The notes under the pieces are model-generated. The model saw nothing but the letters and a program-made list of their open reading frames with translations. It did not search any database and was not told where the DNA came from. Shown here one piece after another: positions 35,701 to 46,779 of a stretch of DNA of 64,000 nucleotides. Made by a program: the position numbers and the translations under genes. Source of the DNA: Hypericum androsaemum (Eukaryota; Streptophyta; Magnoliopsida; Malpighiales; Hypericaceae); assembly GCA_963995505.1 (NCBI GenBank), contig OZ023190.1, forward strand, positions 15,060,092-15,124,091, read 5' to 3'. Position 1 is the stretch's first letter; each line of letters opens with the position of its first letter.

Positions 35701-36640
35701 GCCCCTGTGTCAATGAACCACTCTCTTGGGTTATCCACCAAATTGGCTTCAAACACCACGGTGGATAAGTCTAGCTCAGACACGTCTTCGGCCAGATTAG
35801 CCTTCTCACGATCGTCTCTCTTTGGCAGGCGACAATCTTTTGCCATGTGACCGGGCTTGTCGCAGTTGCAGCAATTGCCCTTGATCTTCTTAGCCTTCTT
35901 TTGCTTTGGTTCTTACTTCTCATACTTATTTCTGGGCTTCTTCCTCTTTTTGCTGATGCCACCTTCGGCGATGTGTACCTTAGTCTCGGAGTTAGTCCTG
36001 ATGGTCTTGACCTTGGACTTTCGGTTGTTGTCCTCGATCCTCAGTCTCACGATCAGGTCTTTCAGCCCCATCTCCTTCCTCTTGTGCTTGAGGTAGTTCT
36101 TGAAATTTTTCCACAGGGGGGTAGCTTCTTAATTAGTGCATCCACTTGGAAAGACTCACTGAATTGCATGCCTTCGACGTGAATCTCTTGTAGAATCAGC
36201 TGCAACTCTTGAACTTGGTCTATGACCTTCTTGGAATCTGCCATCTGGAAGTCGAGGAAGTCGAGGAATTTCTTCATCCCGGCATCCTCCGTCTTGTACT
36301 TCTTCTCTAGTGAATCCCACAATTCTTTCACAGTCTTGACACTTGCATAGACATTATAAAGGGTATCGTCTAATCTATTCAGGATATAGTTACGATACAA
36401 GAAGTCGATGTGACTCCATGCATCCAGGGCGTTGATCTTCTGTTGATCAGCCTCATTTTTTACCATCTTCAGAGCCTCTTCCTTCAAGAATCGGACTAGG
36501 TTGAGCGTCGTTAGGTAGAATAACATCTTCTGTTGCCACCTCTTGAACTTGGTGCCATTGAACTTGGCCGGCCTTTCGGCGTGGACAGTTCATGAGATCA
36601 TCGATGCAGAGCTTGATGATGCCATCTTCAAGTACACAAA
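32779..36640 (-). pseudogene. Ty1/copia Gag-Pol remnant
   Basis: Read on the minus strand, the order is: a gag part (about 36062-36560) with a UBN2-type block and a CCHC knuckle CCNCDKPGHMAKDC near 35850; a protease block with DTGAT near 35720; an integrase region (about 34970-35500) with the zinc motif WHDRLGH and core near 35100; reverse transcriptase (about 33650-34200), with the catalytic YVDD near 33700; and RNase H with the SDADW-like and ESEF motifs (32779-33500). Several stop codons and at least one frameshift interrupt it, so it is not a working polyprotein. No intact joined protein is implied. Confidence 0.9.
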
Positions 36641-36661
36641 TCTTGTCTTACGATTGTTGTT

Positions 36662-37429
36662 TGTTGGAGGTGGTGTACTTGATTAGGTTCTAGTCGAGGT
36701 AAGAGTTAGACTATTTCTCTGTAAGACGAGATTATCCCGTATTCAGTACTTACGGGCTACGACAATCATCCCCAAGATACAATGACTTTCAGACTTTGAG
36801 TTCGTAGCACAACGACCCTCAAAGCTTCATGCGAACTGTCGGATATTCGAAATTTTCTGAGAGAGGGAGAGAGAGCCTACAATTGCTAATGAATGCTTAT
36901 GCAAGTTGTAGTGGGGTGAGATGTAAATAAGGGGGAGAGGCCTATTTATAGGCTACAGAGGGAGAGGAGGCAGGCAGTCCGAGGGGGCACAAGTGTGGTA
37001 GCCTGCACATCCAAGGAGACACATCCTTTCGGACAACAGGTAGGCTATTCTTCGCATCTCTTCGGCCAGCAGGTAGGCTGCCAATTCGTTCATGGCTCTC
37101 CGGAGGTACCCCTTCGCACACCAGATTGCTACAGCTTTTCTGCATCCCTTCGTAGGTATTCTGGAAAGTGCTCACATCCTCTCTGCAAAGTGCGCCACAA
37201 AGTGCCCATTGCGACCTGCGTCCAATGTACCATGCTCACACGCACGTGCTCGTGCTCGTGCTCGGATGGTGCTACGCACCATCCTCGCAAGCTTGGAGCT
37301 TCTCCTTATAAATAGAGAAAAATCCCTTACAATTTTCGATGTGGTAATGGTTTTCCCATTTCCACCTAGGGCCTCGGCTTGAGCTTTCCAGCTTGGGCCA
37401 AATGCATTAATTATGCATTTATTCCAACA
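36662..37429 (-). repeat. Ty1/copia 5' LTR
   Basis: This is the partner of 31557-32204. A 'ccttataaatagag' sequence near 37304-37318 reads on the minus strand as a TATA-poor leader region; the promoter was not assigned. The extra 120 bp include two copies of a phrase containing 'aggtaggct'. Confidence 0.88.
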
Positions 37430-38600
37430 ATTGGATCATTTACAAAAGTGAAAGCCAGGTAGCAATCGGTCTCCACTTCGACAGGAGTAGCAATGAACTT
37501 CAGAGAAACAACAGATAAAGCCATCTCCAAAGTAAGCAATTCCGCCTCTAGTGGAGAAGAAGCCAACCTGGAACTTGATTGACCATCACAGATGAGGCCT
37601 TGGTAATTTCTTACAAGCGCAACACACCCAGATGGAGAGGAGGATTCTATCCACGAGGCATCGCAATTGTACTTCATAGCCCCAAGAGGTGGAGCACTCC
37701 ATGAAGTTGGTAGATCATAAGTTGTATCTGGTCCTTGCAGATTCTCAGCTTCCATCTGAAAAAATTCAACATGAGTAAGTTGTCTTGTTGACCGCTACAA
37801 GAGGATCAATAGAATCACCATCGAATAAGAAGTTGTTCCTAGCTAGCCAAATATTCCAACAGAGAAGCATAGCCAATGAACAAAATTCAGAATCAGATGG
37901 GGAAGGCAACAACAAAAGCAACGAGTATAACCAAACAGAGAAAAATAGATGGACATCACAATCAAATATGAAATTTAAAGAACTAGCATGCCAAGAAGTC
38001 CTTGAGTGAGGACATTGAAAAATTAGGCGAAGGACAGTCTCGTCAGTGGAGCCACAAATTTGGCATAAGGCAGATATTGAAAGATGTTTCCTATGAAGAT
38101 TAGCGGCGGTGGGAACTCCATTTCTGACGAACCTCCATATGAAATTTTGAACTTTAGGAGGGACCTTCAACTTCCATAACTTTCTCCAGATACCTGGGTC
38201 ATAAGACACTTGGTTGAGATCAAAAGATAAAAGGTTAGCACCATTAGCCAGCCTATTCCTAAACCAGAGGTAGCCACATTTAACCGAATAAGACCCATCA
38301 AAACTATGCTTCCAAATAAATTTATCAGGTTCCGAAAGATAGCAAAGAGCAATCCTAGAAATAGCTAATTGCTCAGCCCGAGTAAAAAAGCGGTTCAAGA
38401 GATCAAACTTCTAGCTCATTGTAGAAGTTGAAATCAGATCGGAAACAGAGCACAAGAGAAAATCGACATGAAATCTGGCGGCAAGACGAGGACTAGGGAG
38501 CCTTGTAACCCACGGATGATGCCAAATGTTAGTAGAAATTCCATCACCAATCTTAAAAATTAGACCATCTAAGAGAGCATCACGGCCCACCACAATGCCA
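37430..38600 (-). pseudogene. LINE ORF2 remnant: zinc-binding RVT and RNase H N-terminal half
   Basis: On the minus strand, 37766-38398 carries the reverse-transcriptase-associated zinc-binding domain: FIWKHSFDGSYSVKCGYLW, then KVPPKVQNFIWRFV and ICGSTDETVLRLIFQCPH. Next, 37430-37755 carries the start of an RNase H domain (MKYNCDASW, ALVRNYQGLICDG, EAELLTLEMAL). It stops at the Ty1/copia boundary. A stop separates it from an upstream piece ending at 38593. It is not functional. Confidence 0.88.
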
Positions 38601-38646
38601 TTCCAAATCTACGAAGGTCTATTACCCTTCACGACAAGTAGTTATG

Positions 38647-39297
38647 TTGGCATTGGCTATAGGCGAGGACCTTTCAACGAGGAGGAGCACGTGTAAAGGT
38701 TTGTCGGCTGAATTGATTAATTTGTACAAGGAAGTTAAAACTATTGAAAATCAAACACTTCTCTGTCAGGACAGAGACAAGATCGTGCAAACTTATGCTG
38801 CGACTTCTCTAAGGTTAATTAAACCTGCCCAAATTGATTTTTTTTTGTCTTCACCAAAAAAAATGCATGAAACATCTTTTTCGTTGATGATCATTATTAG
38901 ATCTGCCGGGGATTTGGTTCAAATATTAATAATATTATTAGTCTGCTCATGTTGCGTCAACTATGGATGACTTTATCCTCTGGTAATTCGGTGAACAAAT
39001 TGAAAACTCCATATACTAAACTGACAAATTCAAATTCGAATCCGACTTGATAGAAATAATTTATGCAGACAAGTTTATCGAGGCCTTCAAGAGACCCATG
39101 GTCTCGTCCAAATGGGTCAAGTTCATGGCCGTGGAAAGCCCAATATGCGACAGCCTTGTGTGTTCATAGGCGTGATGTTTATTTTCTTCGTTGTTTTTTA
39201 AGTTATTTTTTCTTCGTTGTTTCTGGGTCAAATATTGTGCGATTTGACCTTCTTAAACAGAAATTAATAAATTTGTGTACCATTGCTCAACCAACAT
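38647..39297. other. Intergenic stretch right of the LINE
   Basis: This was host sequence before the LINE insertion. No gene is recognised; the short plus open frames at 38644-38970 and 39063-39308 have no family resemblance. Confidence 0.45.
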
Positions 39298-39461
39298 TCA
39301 AAATATAGACACGTTCTTGGGTAAAAGTTTCGTGATTCCTGATTTAAAAAAATATATAGTTCATGATTATTAGTTTTTTCCATCAATATTCTATATTAAG
39401 TTTACTATTTAATTTTAAAATTATAAAATATTGGGCAAATTGTCCTCCGTCCTTTGAGGTT

Positions 39462-40185
39462 TACTTAAATCACTGTTTTAATCATTCATGTTTCAAAATT
39501 AAAATTTCGGTCCCCCTAGTTAGCTTTTATTGAACTGTGAGGTCCCTCGCTGATGTCATCCGATCAACATAATTTCAAAATGACAATTTTACCCTTACAA
39601 CTAAAAAACAAAAAAATCATTTCTTCTCGAGTCATCTTCTTCTCCGTTTTGATTCTCCGTCGCTGATTAGAGAAAAAATCATTTCTTCCCGAGTCATCTG
39701 GAGTTTGTTTAAATCATAGTTTCAGTCATTCTTGTTTCGAAATTAAAATTTTGGTCCCTCTAGTTAGCTTTTATTGAACTGTGAGGTCCCTCGGTGATGT
39801 CATCCGATCAACATAATTTCAAAATGAGAATTTTACCCTTACAACTAAAAAAAAAAATTCATTTCTTCTCGAGTCATCTTCTTCTCTGTTCTGATTCTCC
39901 GTCGCCGATCAGAGAAAAAATCATTTCTTCCCAAGTCCTCTGGAGTTTGATTAAATCACTGTTTCAGTCATTTCTGTTTCGAAATTAAAATTTTGGTCCC
40001 CCTAATTAGCTTTTATTGAACTGTGAGGTCCTTCGCTGATGTCATCCGATCAACATAATTTCAAAATGATAATTTTACCCTTACAACTAAAAAAAATTCA
40101 TTTCTTCTAGAGTCATCTTCTTCTCCGTTCTGATTCTCCGTCGCCGGTCAGAGAAAAAATCATTTCTTCCCGAGTCATCTCCTCC
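39462..40185 (+). repeat. Three tandem units of about 245 bp
   Basis: Each unit contains 'tttaaatca..gtttcagtcatt', 'gcttttattgaactgtgaggtcc', 'gatgtcatccgatcaacat' and 'agagaaaaaatcatttcttccc'. Units start near 39462, 39708 and 39950. They are highly similar and lie within Pack-MULE 6. Confidence 0.85.
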
Positions 40186-40399
40186 GCCTAACTCCCTCTC
40201 TCCTCCGACACCATCTCCTCCGCCTACCCCCTCTCTTCCCTAACAACATCGACGGAGGTCAGCAAGTGAGCTAGAGTCAGACGTCCCCAAGTGAGCTCGA
40301 GATCCATCGCCGACCCGTCGATCCTCGCCGAGAGACTCTTTGAATTCTGGAGCCCCGAGTTTGAACCTGCCACCCCTCCTCTGCCTGCATCGTCTCCCT

Positions 40400-40590
40400 C
40401 GACCTCCGGTCAGATCCTGGCGTCGCTGTGAGACCTCCGGCGGCTGGAGGACCTCAACGGGAACAACCTCTCCGGCGAGCTCCCCTGGAGAATAAGTGAG
40501 GCGTCGGCGCTTGTGGTGCTGAAACTGTCGAATTCTCTCTCCGGTGAGATCTCAGCGGGGTTTATTGGAAGCCTATCTGTTAAGCTTGCC
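40400..40590 (+). pseudogene. Captured leucine-rich repeat protein fragment
   Basis: The frame reads LRRLEDLNGNNLSGELPW, then SALVVLKLSNSLSGEI, two LRR units with the plant LxxLxLxxNxLSGxIP pattern as in LRR receptor kinases. A stop codon lies just before (40429) and no kinase or further repeats follow. It is inside Pack-MULE 6. The piece just upstream (LFEFWSPEFEPATPPLP) may come from a different source. Confidence 0.6.
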
Positions 40591-40976
40591 TAAATCTGAG
40601 ATTCATAAACAATAAAATTATATGTTAAGCTTGCCCAAATTCCAGCCACATCATCGTCCTCGCCGCTTAATTTTGATTTCGGATCGAGGAGAGAGTTTAT
40701 CGGTGTCTTGCTGGGTGGGGTTTCCATGATCGTGTTTCTGTGGGTTGGAGGTTTAATGAATGGAATGGAATGGGTGGGGTCGAAGTTCCTTAAACTGTGA
40801 TTTAATGGTAGTGGATGGAAGGTTGAAGGTGGAAGAAATAGTATTTTTTTGTTTTCCAGGGGGCTGACGGCAATTTGCCCTACAATATTTCCAACTCTTA
40901 CATTTTTCTCGGGTCATCTTTCCTTGTTCTCTTTCTTTTTTTCTGTGTGCTTGGTAAAAAGCTGTCATTCCGTTTA

Positions 40977-41339
40977 GGGACCGGATTTGGTCCTGGAGAT
41001 CAAATTCAACACGGTACTGGAGAATTTTTATTGAAGAACACGCGGGGACTATTTTGCAAAAATGCAAAAATACGGGGGTGCAAAATAAAAAAAGTTCACA
41101 ACCATTGAATCATAATTGGGTAAACTATTGAATCGTAACTGAGTAAACTATTGAATCGTAACTGAGTAACTGGGACGGACCCCGATTTATCCGGGACGGG
41201 AAAAACGGACCATTGAATCATAACTAGGTAGACCATTGAATCATAATTGAGTAAACCATTGAATCATAACTAAATCAACCATTGAATCGTCCAGGATGGT
41301 TCTGGTTAGATTTGGCCTTCCAGCACCAAATCTGCTCCC
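40977..41339. mobile_element. MITE, copy 2
   Basis: It has the same ends and interior phrases as the copy in the ARR-B intron (2973-3288). It is about 47 bp longer, mainly from an extra 'attgaatcgtaactgagtaa' unit. The duplicated locus at about 42950-42975 has the uninterrupted sequence ('ctgtttgacgttgtcac' against 'ccgttta ... tttaacgttgtcac'), giving TTTA or TTA as the likely target duplication. Confidence 0.82.
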
Positions 41340-41846
41340 TTTAACGTTGTCACGCTATCATTCAGGTCCCGTGTTAACGCATGCTCAACACTTTAAGAAT
41401 TTAGCAATATTCCAATGTACAATCATCCCCAGCTCGCCAAGCATTTCCGTTGTTCAACCTCGTTATAGAGTGCAGGAGATGATTAGGCATTAGCATTCCG
41501 TTCCGCATTATACAATCTATGAGCTGATTTGACTTCCTATTTTTTCAGTTTCAAAGATCCGATGATTAACCTATCAGAAAAAAAACATTGATTATATTGG
41601 CAAGGAATAACTTGAGGGGAGATGATATGATATTAAAAATATTTTTGGACGTTAATAGAATAATAGTCGGAGATGTTGAGAATCCATATTGTTAAGTATA
41701 AGAATTGTAGGCTTTTATATTTATGAAAACCTACATATCCGTAAATTTTGCATTCATTTACAAAATATAGATACGTTCTTGGGTAAAAGTTTCGTGATTC
41801 CTGATTTTTAAAAAAAAAATTAGTTCATGATTACTAGTTTTTTCCA

Positions 41847-42837
41847 AGGTTTTTAAAAACAACTCGGAGATCGATCCGAAAAATGGTCCGAACTCTGGAT
41901 CGACTAGTTCTTCAAGATCACTATTAAATTATTAATTATTAAAACTTAAAAGGATAAAACAACTTGTTTTTATATATATTTTTCAACCTCCACCTCCACC
42001 TCTAAGAATTCCAACTTCATCTTCCCCAATTTAGCACTTTAATAAATTTCCCTTATTTATCACGTAAATTAGATCTAATAGCAATTCAAAGTGCCAACTC
42101 CTTGTTCTTAAACAGCAAAGTCCTCGAACCAAAGGCATCAAAATACACAAGCCCATGTCCCATAAGAACAGCTCACACGAACAAATAAATAACCTTTAAA
42201 CCAAACATCGTCGATTCCCAAAACATGAAACTAAACTAATTTCACCCCATAACTACAACACTCTTCTCCGGCAGGGGAGGGATGAATACGCCTTTACCAA
42301 CTTGATGGGATAAGAGATGTAGGCCTGGACGCCGTTGCCCAACTTGACAGGATCGGTAACGAAAATCGACAGGTAAGGCGGCGATGAAGGGGATCTAGGG
42401 CTGTACACTTGCTGTGGGACCTGGGGAGCTCCTCTCCTGCTCATCGTCCTCCTCCATTGTCACAATCCAAACACACAAGAGATCTAGGGATGTACGCTTG
42501 CTTCGGCATCAGAGATTGGGATTGGGGAAAATCGCGATGGGGTGAATTAAATTAGGGTTCTTTTTTGGCTTTCTGGAGAGAGATGGGGATTGAGGAAAAA
42601 TTTTTACTTTTTGGGTTCGGGGAGAGAGAATCAGAGAAATCGAAATGAGGAAGAATCTTTCACTTTTTGGTTAAATCTTACGAACTGGATTTTTTCGAGT
42701 CATTTTTCCAAACGAATTATCCAATCTGATTAGATATTGGACGGTTCGTTAGGTTGGCATTTTTATGTCCAAAATCGGTACGTCTTTCATCCCATTTTGC
42801 AATCCGACTAGTCAGATCATATTTTTTAAAATCTTGA
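41847..42837 (-). mobile_element. Pack-type hAT-like element carrying an SNX1 fragment
   Basis: The tips are AAGGTTTTTAAAAAC on the left and TCAAGATTTTAAAAAA on the right, reverse-complemented. The 8-bp duplication TTTTTCCA lies at 41839-41846 and 42838-42845. The uninterrupted site is seen in the paralogous copy at about 39380-39395. No transposase is present. The cargo is the first exon region of a sorting nexin gene on the minus strand. Confidence 0.8.
42310..42444 (-). pseudogene. Captured sorting nexin 1 N-terminal fragment
   Basis: The minus-strand frame has SPRSPSSPPYLSIFVTDPVK followed by LGNGVQAYISY, which matches the start of the plant SNX1 PX domain (retromer-associated endosomal sorting). 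It ends at a position where plant SNX1 exon 1 is expected to end and then runs into unrelated codons. The PX phosphoinositide pocket and BAR domain are missing. The start codon and probably some 5' UTR are included. Confidence 0.82.
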
Positions 42838-43520
42838 TTTTTCCATCAATATTCTATATTAAGTTACTATTTAATTTTAAAATTTTAAAATATTTCAAAC
42901 TCTTACATTTTTCTCGGGTCATCTTTCCTTTTTTTCTGTGTGTTTGGTAAAAAGCTATCATTCTGTTTGACGTTGTCACACCATCATTCAGGTACAGTGT
43001 TAACGCATGTTACACACTTTAAGAATTTAGCAATATTCCGATGTACAGGCGATAAGACAATCATCCCTAAAAAAAACCTCGTAATAGAGTTTCTACCCAA
43101 AAAAAAAAATCGTAATAGAGTGCAGGAGATGATTAGGCATCAGCATTCCGTTCCGTATTATACAACGTATGAGCTGATTTGACTTCCTTTTTCCAGTTTC
43201 AAAGATACAATGATTAACCTATCAGGAAAAAAACAATGATTATATTACCACGGAATAAATTGAGTGGAGATGATACAATAATAAAAATATTTTTGGACGT
43301 AAATAAAAGAATAATTGGAGATGTTGAGAATTTTATATTGTTATATGATTTAGAGAAAAAAAAGATCGTATTTGTCGAACAGCAATAGAGAGTAATTAGT
43401 ATAAAGAATGGCTAGCAAAAAGAAAATGAGGAAAATAGAATAGAAAAATTAGAATTGATCAATCTTGAAAAATATAAAAATTGTAGACTTTATCATAAAT
43501 GTGAAAACCTACGTACCTGT

Positions 43521-44172
43521 AAATTAAAGTTGAATTTATATCTGTCTTGCATCCATCTGCCTAATAGTTAAATCGCAAAACTTTCAAATTCCAAATTACA
43601 AAGTTTTCTATTCTCGATAATAACAGCATAATTTCCAGACTTGAGTAGTTCGAATTTCTATTAAAATTTTCCACCATCGAAAATGATAGAGAAAATGGTC
43701 TTCGAAAGTGAAAAGATAAAATCGATGTATAATCACAACAGAGTCAAAAAGAAAATCGTTAAGCCATTTGACTAGTGATTAATTCGAAAGAGCAATTCGA
43801 TAAGTAAGAGGATGACCTGGCCTCGCGCCCCCGGTTGTTTTCCCCGTAAGAAATAGTCAACACTATCCTCAAAGGGTAAAAGGAAAAGGAAACAAACCTT
43901 TCCACCAAAACAAAATTAGGAAGCAAACCTTTCGCAGAAAAAGACAAACAAACGAAACTTAAGATAACAGGATATACACAAGACAAGCTGGTCCCGTAGT
44001 TCATCATCGTATTCCATCAGTTCCTCACACAGACGCTTTCGACAATTATAAATTTTGGTAAACGGTATTTGTTATTAGCGGCGTGTTAATCTCGACACCC
44101 ATCGATCAACTGCCTGAAGAAAAAGCCGAAGCCGGGCGCGAGATCATCAATGAACCGTCGTTTAAGGCGTCC
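43521..44172 (+). promoter_or_regulatory. Upstream region of the CBL10-like gene
   Basis: No other gene is recognised. The last 150 bp before the ATG contain a GC-rich leader (44120-44172). No TATA box was assigned with confidence. Confidence 0.35.
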
Positions 44173-46446
44173 ATGGACTTCGCTTCCGTGCGGGCCTCTC
44201 GTCTTCCCCTTTGAGATCTCCATTTTTATTTTTTGAGAGCTCTGGTTTAATTTTCACCGATTTTTGATTTTATTTTTGTTGTTGTTGTTGGTGGTGGTGA
44301 TTAATAGAGATCGAGCTCGCTGACGATAGGGGAGAAGATATGCGCGGCGTTTATACCGATCGTGGCGCTGATAGAGACGCTGATACTGGCGTTCTCCGAT
44401 TGCTTCGACCACCGTCCCCGCCGGAGGACTCACATTGCCCGCTCCAGAGATCTCGCTCGCCTCGCCGATGAATCTCGATGTAAATTTTTATTCCTTCCTT
44501 TTTATTTTTATTTTTCTGTCTTTCTAAATCTCCTCTGTCTCTCTGTCTCTAGGTTTATTTGTGATTTTTTACTGATTGAATCGAAAATTGATAGTTACGG
44601 TGAACGAGGTGGAGGCGTTGTACGAGCTGTTTAAAAAGCTGAGCAGTTCCATTATCGACGATGGGCTGATTCACAAGGTCAATTTTTTAGCTTTCTTTAA
44701 ACTTTTTTTGACTGGTAAATATGTTTATTATACTCCAGTAATTTAAAAGGTCAGCAGCTTTCTTTAGTACCTTTATCGACCTTTTCCTTTTGTGACTCCT
44801 ACGAAACCTTATTTTTTGGTAAAAACTATATCGAGTGACTCGACTAATCTAGGATCGTGTGCGGTATTGGCGACGATGCTCTCCTGGTTCGCATTTAATA
44901 CTGCTTGTTTGAACTCGAATAATATTCGTTACACTAGAATACCTAGGGCGTTGATCTAACAATTGTCATTTATTTAACTCGAGTAACCGTTATAGAGGTC
45001 TAACAACCATTTACACATCAAGCAGGGGATGGTCGAAGAATAGAAGGCTTAAAATGGGGTCCTCTGTTGTAGCTTTTTGGTTGTGTTTTTTTAAAAACTG
45101 TATAGCCTTGTAGTTCTTTTGGCTCTAGTATTCGCTTAATTTCCGTTTCCGGGCAATTTTACTTTGTGGGAGTAGTTTGTGTAAGTTTTGCGATCAGCTT
45201 CTCTGATCCTGAGATTATAATCCTCGAGTCTTCATTTACATGAGTGTGTCTGTACCTTGATCGGAGTGTGTTCTCGAGATGCTGATGTTACTTGCAGTTA
45301 CCAATCTTACACTGAACTGCCAGTTCTGCTTGTTCTTCGCAGGAAGAGCTCCAACTTGCACTGTTTCAAACTCAACACGGGGAGAATCTTTTTCTTGACC
45401 GGGTAATGAGTTGTTATTATTATTTTCTGGTCCAGCTTTTATCCGATCCGGGAATTGGGTGTGAGCAGAGGATTCTACAAAAGCTCTGGCACAATATTGA
45501 TAAGTGAGCTTTGGTAACAGATAGAGATTGGAGTTGCAGTCTAGTTGCAACAGAGATCAGGGCCATTGTATCTATACCGTGTTGTCTTCATTATTCATTA
45601 TTTATCTAATGCTTGAAGCTGCAATTTCCTCTAACAGGTTTTTGATCTTTTTGACGAAAAGAAAAATGGTGTGATTGAGTTTGAGGAGTTCATCCACGCT
45701 CTTAGCGTGTTCCATCCCTATGCCCCTATGGATGAGAAAATAGATTGTAAGTTCTCGTGTCAGGACAGAGTCCATTGTCTGTGTTCCTAGAATTACACTG
45801 CAGATGCTGAGGATCTCTTTTAATGCAGTTGCATTCAGGCTGTATGATCTAAGACAAACAGGGTTCATTGAGCGAGAAGAGGTACGTATGCTTAACAACT
45901 GTCTATAACCTATTCAAGGGAATCTGGTAACTGGTTGTAGATGACTACTTCTTGCCAATTGGCTTGTGGATGATTGTAGGTTAAGCAAATGGTTATAGCC
46001 ATCTTGTCAGAGTCTGATGTAAAGTTGCCAGATGAATTTCTCGAGGACATTATAGACAAGGCAAGGATTTGTCTTAGTTCCTGTTCCCCTTTATTTGAAT
46101 GCTCAGTAAATCAAATTTGCTTTAATTTACAGTATCATTTTTTTTAGACTTTTGCTGATGCCGACGCCGACCGGGATGGTAAAATCAACAAAGAAGAATG
46201 GAAGGCTTTTGTAGTTCGCAACCCATCTCTACTGAAGAATATGACCCTTCCTTACTTGAAGTGAGTGACTTCCTTTATCTTTTCAACAATGCTGCTCGTC
46301 TCTTCCACCGATTTAGCTTCATTTCTCAATTTCACCCTCATCAGACATTTTCAGGAGTTAGTCAACTGTCTGCTCAACTTTTTTCTTGCAGGGACATAAC
46401 AACTGTGTTTCCCAGCTTTATCTTTAACACCGAGGTTGAAGATTGA
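44173..46446 (+). CDS. CBL10: CBL10-like calcineurin B-like calcium sensor
   Basis: This is a membrane-tethered EF-hand calcium sensor that recruits CIPK24/SOS2-type kinases to the tonoplast or plasma membrane for sodium tolerance. Nine exons were joined: 44173-44187, 44308-44479, 44595-44677, 45343-45402, 45638-45746, 45829-45881, 45980-46060, 46148-46260 and 46392-46446. They give 741 nt (246 residues) in one frame. The N-terminus has a hydrophobic segment (about residues 16-36, [15 protein letters not shown]) typical of CBL10 and no myristoylation site. Four EF-hands follow: a degenerate first, then [32 protein letters not shown] and [16 protein letters not shown]. The C-terminal FPSF motif places the CIPK phosphorylation Ser at 237. 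Exon 1 encodes only MDFAS and is inferred from the ATG and donor fit. Intron 7 (46061-46147) begins with GC, not GT. Confidence 0.93.
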
Positions 46447-46768
46447 GGCTAAGCCATTCTCCTGATCAATATCATGGAACAGATGAAGTACATGGAGAAT
46501 CCGTTTCATGCAAACATTCTGCAGACGACTCGCATGTCCATCGATCAAATCTACATCGTTGCTTAAAGTCAAGAAGTCACAATCATTGCTGGCTGATTGT
46601 TTTGGTTGATCACCGCCAAATTAAGGGCGTGTAAATCCAACCTTTTGTTCTGTACATTGAGAGTAGTCAGTGTAATCAATCAAAGACTGTTTATTTTTTT
46701 GTGTAAATCCTATTGGTACTTTGTCTTCGTCTTCATTGCAGATATTTTTTTTTGCTGGTAAGTTAGGT
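46447..46768 (+). other. 3' flank of the CBL10-like gene
   Basis: Probable 3' UTR, with T-rich sequence at 46741-46753. No separate gene is seen. Confidence 0.5.
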
Positions 46769-46779
46769 AATGGATGGGG

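Larger units (their letters stand above)
31557..37429 (-). mobile_element. Ty1/copia LTR retrotransposon, degenerate
   Basis: Two similar LTRs bound the element: 36662-37429 is the 5' LTR in the minus orientation and 31557-32204 the 3' LTR. Both have a TGTTGG-type tip on the plus strand and TTCCAA(C/T)A at the other end. The 5' LTR is about 120 bp longer because of an indel near 37015-37190. A purine tract, GTGGGAGATT, precedes the 3' LTR. The order gag, protease, integrase, RT, RNase H marks Ty1/copia. A clean 5-bp target duplication could not be settled (CCAAT against CCAAC if the left tip extends outward). Confidence 0.9.
31291..38632 (-). mobile_element. 5'-truncated LINE, split by a Ty1/copia element
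   Basis: A target duplication GACAAGTAGTTATG lies at 31277-31290 and 38633-38646. On the minus strand the element ends in an A7 tail next to the left copy. The coding remnant is the 3' half of LINE ORF2: a zinc-binding RVT domain (WRKLWKLKVPPKVQNFIW, CQICG..ET) and an RNase H domain. The reverse transcriptase core is missing, so the copy is truncated at its 5' end. The Ty1/copia element at 31557-37429 interrupts the RNase H coding region; its two halves lie at 37430-37755 and 31300-31556. Confidence 0.88.
39433..40880. mobile_element. Pack-MULE 6 with tandem repeats and an LRR fragment
   Basis: The ends are GGGCAAATTGTCCTCC and, reverse-complemented on the right, GGGCAAATTGCCGTC. The flanking 9-mers TAAAATATT (39424-39432) and TACAATATT (40881-40889) match at 8 of 9 positions. 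The paralogous copy near 42877-42890 lacks the element, confirming insertion. The left third holds three tandem units of about 245 bp (39462-40185). The GC-rich part at 40210-40600 carries captured coding sequence. No transposase is seen. Confidence 0.78.
39298..43520 (+). repeat. Tandem segmental duplication broken by three transposons
   Basis: Host sequence is present twice in direct orientation. Copy 1 is 39298-39432, 40881-40976 and 41340-41755. Copy 2 is about 41756-41846 and 42846-43520. Shared phrases include 'cgttcttgggtaaaagtttcgtgattcctgat', 'ttacatttttctcgggtcatctttcc' and 'gtgcaggagatgattaggcat'. Copy 1 holds a Mutator-like element (39433-40880) and a MITE (40977-41339). Copy 2 holds a hAT-like element (41847-42837). 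Each copy therefore shows the empty site for the other's insertions. Confidence 0.85.
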
